From assembly GCA_003988855.1 (NCBI GenBank), contig QYAI01000005.1, positions 434,001 to 498,000 on the forward strand: 64,000 nt of DNA. Direction: 5' to 3'. A program made the translations under genes and the position numbers. Shown one piece after another: positions 60,267-64,000 of this stretch; position 1 is the first letter of the stretch; the number at the start of each line of letters is the position of its first letter. The DNA comes from Arachnopeziza araneosa (taxonomy: Eukaryota; Ascomycota; Leotiomycetes; Helotiales; Arachnopezizaceae). Below the pieces are notes generated by a model. The model saw only the letters and a program-made list of their open reading frames with translations. It did not search any database and was not told the origin of the DNA.

Positions 60267-62122
60267 TCAAGTTGACCTGAACAACAGCAAACCTTCCTGC
60301 TCGGCTCCAATTCCATTTGCTCCCTGTTCTTCTTTCTCGCTCACATCATCCTCGCCCAACGTCATTTTCTGTCCCAGCAATGTTCCAAAGAAGCGATCTA
60401 TCGCATCCTTTTCCCAGCTTCCCCTATTTTCAGGCGCCGTAAAATTTTGTAGTTTCTCATGTACAGTGAATCGCATTTTCCTTCCTTTGCTCGCTTTAGT
60501 ATCAACGCTTTTTCTAGTTTTGGCCTCTTTTACAGCCGCCCATTGCATCATCTTCTCACCAACAGCAGGAGCCGTTAATGATTCCACCCTTCGCTGGTCA
60601 ACGAGTTCTTTCAGAAGCATTTGATAGAAATTCCCATCATCATAAATGTTAAAGTCTTCGACCATTTTACGATCTCGTTGGAGTGGTGCACATGACCGAG
60701 GCATTTTTGTTCGTCTGATGAGATGATCAGAACTGGCGAGTTGATCTTGAAGTACAGATGTAATGCTTTGCTGTGCTGTAGGGTTAAGCTTTCCGGAAAG
60801 AGGGATTGCTGTTGTCCCTTTGACTTTTGCAGACCACTTTTCCAGCGTCTGTTGCCTGTTATTTATGACAGATATCTCTGAGCTTTGCATTCTTTCCCAA
60901 ATCGATGATGACAGAGTCGACAGCTCAATGTCGCGTTTCCGTTTCTTAACACTCTTTGGATTCAAGCTTGCCTTCGATAGCTCATTCCGCAGGCCGTCCA
61001 GTGTATTCCATAGCTTGATCGCCGCTTCTTCTGCCGCCTCATATGGTGAACTCGATAAATCATCTGCTTCCTTATCTTCCACAGCTGCCATCGAATTGGT
61101 TGCAATGAGTGCTTTCTGTAAAACCATGCGTACACTTAAAAGTGAATCAAATGCTTTCCTTTGAGCCTTTACAGCATTTCCCTTTTCAGCGTCGGCCTTT
61201 GCTGCCTGAGAAATTGTAGCGATCACTGTCTTTTGCTCTTCAGCCATTATTTTTCGTAATTCTTCTCGTCTAGAGTTTTCAGTATCTTCTTCATCATTAT
61301 CATTGTCGGATTCTTCGTCACTCTGCTCTTCTTCCTCCTGATCGCTAGGCTGAGACTCGCTTTGGCTCTCATCCGAATTCTCCTCATTTTCGATTGCTGA
61401 TTCGTCAATGGCATCTTCTACTTCTTCAGAATGTTGTTCCTTGATATCTAATGAGTATTCTTCGGACTCAAAGCCATCTGACTCGATTCCGTTGAGTCTT
61501 ACTCCATTGGCCTCTGTGTCATCTTCGCTTTCCGACATGAAATCGGCAGCTTTTAGTCTCGTCTTGGTCCCAGTAGGCATTTTAGGTTTCCCACTTCCTC
61601 TAAACGTAAAGTTTTTGAGCCTTTCTTTATCGCTGTCACCAAGAGCTTCATCGCTATCGATATCTCCATCCTCTTCTGGTATGTCCATATCCACATCATC
61701 AGGGTCAGCAAACTCTTCAGAGTCACCATCTTCTGATTCTAATCCCTTTTGTTCATTGGCATCGCTATTTTCTTCAAGTAATGCTTGCCGACTAACCCGC
61801 GATCCAGAATATTCAGGTCCAAGAATTACTTCTTCTGGTTTTCGCAGTTTGCTCTTCCTATAAATTTAGTTAGACCTTGAATGCCATGCTAGGAAAAAGG
61901 GACTAACCCCACTGGAGCATAATGTTCTGTACCAACTAGCCCATTCTCGCTATTCTCAGAATCGCTTAATTCATCATTCTGTTCTGGCGCATCTTCTTCT
62001 GGATCAAAATCTATGATAAATTAGCATTCTTCAGATGACCGAAATGAGACTTCTTGCAAACCTTGAGGTGGGGAATCCTCCAGATCAGCGAATTGCTTTG
62101 CGCGAATCTTGAGTTTTCCCAT
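60267..62122 (-). CDS. BFR2: BFR2/AATF-like small-subunit processome protein (TRAUB domain)
   Basis: Three exons, 62122-62062, 62010-61908 and 61857-60267, with introns of 51 and 50 nt, give 584 aa. The N-terminus (GKLKIRAKQFADLEDSPPQGDFDPEED) is typical of the family. A long acidic region follows (SQPSDQEEEEQSDEESDNDNDEED). A helical AATF region (RMVLQKALIATNSM) is followed by the C-terminal TRAUB domain: FNIYDDGNFYQMLLKELVDQRR and KASKGRKMRFTVHEKLQNF, ending FFGTLLGQK. BFR2/AATF works in nucleolar 18S rRNA processing. It is divergent from IND1, with 159 bp between the start codons. Confidence 0.93.
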
Positions 62123-62281
62123 CGTACGCAGATGAACCAAGAAAGCTGTTCGGCCTTGTCATGGAATCGATCTTCCAAAATTATTTTTTGAGCTTATGCA
62201 CCTCACAGCACCTCGCCGCGCTAGCGGCCGCACCATACTTCAAGCTTTCTTGGAATTTCAAAGACGAATTGATATGTAAAC

Positions 62282-63366
62282 ATGAAGCCACGACTGTTCT
62301 CTTCTCTACATTGTTTGCAACATGAAAACCCTTTGGTAAGCTGGAGCTGGTGCATCTGCGATGCATCGCACTGTTTAATAACTTTCTCAAGGGCCTACCA
62401 AGAACCGGAAGCATTCCGCGCATGCAGCGAGGATTACCGGAGCAGCGTAAGATCAATGGAGTCAAAAAAGTGATTGCTGTCTCGTCAGCAAAGGGCGGAG
62501 TGGGAAAGTCAACAATATCAGGTTACTCTGTCTGTGCCGCTACCTACCTGGAGCTCTGTTGAGAGAATATAGTCAATCTCGCACTTGCATTTGCGCGTCG
62601 TGGCCTTCGTTCTGGAATTCTTGATACCGATATCTTTGGACCTTCAATACCTACCTTGTTGAATCTATCTGGGGAGCCAAGGTTATCTACCAGTATATCT
62701 TCGTCCGTTAATATTTTGCATATAAAGTCTGACTGAGGATGCAGACAATCAACTCCTGCCTCTCTCTAATTATGGCGTGAAGTCCATGTCCATGGGATAT
62801 TTGGTCGGAGATACCGCACCCGTAGTATGGCGTGGATTAATGGTCATGAAGGCCTTACAACAACTCTTGCATGAGGTCGATTGGGGCGGATTAGATATTC
62901 TAGTGCTGGACTTACCGCCCGGCACTGGCGATACACAATTAACTATTACACAGCAAATCGTTTTAGATGGTATGTCACCAAAGTTTGATTTTGGATAAAA
63001 ACATCTAATATTACTCTAGGGGCTATTATAGTCTCAACGCCACAAGACATCGCTCTAAAAGACGCCGTGAAAGGGATCAACATGTTTAGAACAACGAAAA
63101 CACCTATTTTAGGGATGATCCAGAACATGTCATTTTTCGTTTGCCCAAATTGCGGAAGCGGCACCCATATATTCGGAGAGGACGGGGTGGGACCAGCATG
63201 CCAAAGTCATGGAATTCAATTTTTGGGTAATATACCGTTGCATAAGAGCATTTGCGATGACGCAGATAGAGGGAAGCCGACAGTCGTAGCAGAGCCAGAA
63301 AGCGAAAGAGCTGCTGCTTTTGTGAATATCGCTCAGAGAGTAGGGGATAAAATAGGTTTGTTCTGA
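62282..63366 (+). CDS. IND1: Mitochondrial iron-sulfur P-loop protein IND1/NUBPL
   Basis: Five exons, 62282-62335, 62392-62521, 62573-62692, 62745-62969 and 63020-63366, give 291 aa. A short N-terminus ends HENPL, joined by splicing to [16 protein letters not shown], a conserved entry block. The deviant Walker A is [14 protein letters not shown]; then [39 protein letters not shown] and the Fe-S CxxC in [11 protein letters not shown]1 carries 4Fe-4S clusters for assembly of respiratory complex I. The presequence is short, so an upstream exon or start is possible. The fourth acceptor (GATGCAG) was chosen because it restores [14 protein letters not shown]. Confidence 0.92.
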
Positions 63367-63658
63367 AATGAATCATATAACGACCGTCTATGAAAGGCTC
63401 GAAACGTGTATAGAGGACAGGCTCTGCTGGGTTAGTCTTTTCATGAGCGAGTATAGATTGCCGTAGCTTTGAGAATCTCTTCATTCTGATGGAATGGTCC
63501 CGGTGTTATGCCTATAGCAAGACTAATCAAATTCCATGGAGGCCGCTCACAATCACACCTACAGAAATTGCAAATTTTAGTATCTCGTCCCTGAAAGCAG
63601 GTGCTGGATCTGGGATTACATCCATCAATTGATCGATATGCCATTGACTCTAATTTGT

Positions 63659-64000
63659 TTATCGAGACCTCAGGTTAGCCTCAGTCAAGTTCATAAAGTA
63701 GAAGAGAAACCGAAACTCCATCCCTGGCGCTATGATACTTGCAGAGTTACCCTCCATATTTCCTTTACGCAAATCCTTCATCTTCACCATTAGTCTGATA
63801 GATGTGTCTTGAACGGGTAGGGTCCTTTCGCATGGTCTGACCAGATCCTGTAAACCCAACTGTCCACAATTAGTATTCAGTACATCTCCACAAAACACAA
63901 TTAAACTAACCTCTCCCATGAACGCCTTCGGGTGTTCGAAACATACTCTCTTTCTTAGCCGTTTTTCCAAACTTTCCTTTCGTTGCAAAGTCCTGCCATT
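63659..64000 (-). CDS. Unidentified protein, C-terminal part (partial)
   Basis: The frame is open from the right edge to the stop at 63659. It reads a basic helical segment (RKESLEKRLRKRVCFEHPKAFMGE) followed by DLVRPCERTLPVQDTSIRL. A 63-nt stretch between them has GTTAGT and TTTACAG ends with a TACTAAT branch, so it is probably an intron although it has no stop and keeps the frame. I do not recognise the family. The gene starts outside the window and could have further exons downstream. Confidence 0.45.
   Translation of the reverse strand, partial: NGRTLQRKESLEKRLRKRVCFEHPKAFMGEVSLIVFCGDVLNTNCGQLGLQDLVRPCERTLPVQDTSIRLMVKMKDLRKGNMEGNSASIIAPGMEFRFLFYFMNLTEANLRSR

Overview
The window is from a filamentous ascomycete (Pezizomycotina). 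Genes are split by short introns, mostly 41-63 nt, with GT donors, CTAAC-like branch sites and CAG/TAG acceptors. The gene content is typical of that group: a HET-domain protein, a Zn2Cys6 regulator, PDR-type and ABCC-type ABC transporters, an RTA1-like protein and a DUF7136-like secreted protein. A leotiomycete is my guess from overall character; I could not test it.

Layout. 0-4.5 kb holds housekeeping genes: the tail of a MAK5-like helicase, mitochondrial ribosomal protein L6, the MET22/HAL2 nucleotidase and a C3HC/Rsm1-like zinc-finger protein. 4.9-7.0 kb is a HET gene with an in-frame stop. 7.5-14.1 kb has a phytanoyl-CoA dioxygenase-like enzyme and an intact 11-exon PDR transporter. 14.7-19 kb is an accessory stretch with a frame-broken gene, a DUF7136-like gene without a visible ATG, and a MITE-like inverted-repeat element. 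20.3-27.6 kb holds a disordered nuclear-type protein, a D-amino-acid oxidase, a Zn2Cys6 factor and a fatty-acid-hydroxylase/Rossmann fusion. 28.9-34.9 kb holds two damaged membrane-protein genes: an RTA1-like gene with its conserved middle exon out of frame, and an ABCC transporter that has lost its first nucleotide-binding domain and carries an in-frame stop. 35.9-37.8 kb is a regulator-like protein with no zinc cluster. 39.4-50.2 kb holds NTA1-like amidase, MET10, a secreted metallophosphatase and a 2-oxoglutarate oxygenase. 52-63.4 kb holds a CRN-motif protein, a PGAP4-like membrane glycosyltransferase, a large multipass membrane protein, BFR2/AATF and IND1/NUBPL. A partial gene runs off the right edge.

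Functional links. MET22 (PAP removal) and MET10 (sulfite reductase flavoprotein) act in the same sulfate-assimilation route but lie 38 kb apart. BFR2 and IND1 share a 159-bp divergent promoter. The DAO, Zn2Cys6 and hydroxylase-fusion genes are adjacent and could form a small catabolic set; this is inference only. I see no PKS or NRPS core, rRNA, tRNA or CRISPR array. The main theme is decay of accessory genes (HET, ABCC, RTA1-like, one uncharacterised gene) set among intact housekeeping genes. All splice sites were assigned by eye from GT/GC-AG signals, reading frame and family collinearity.
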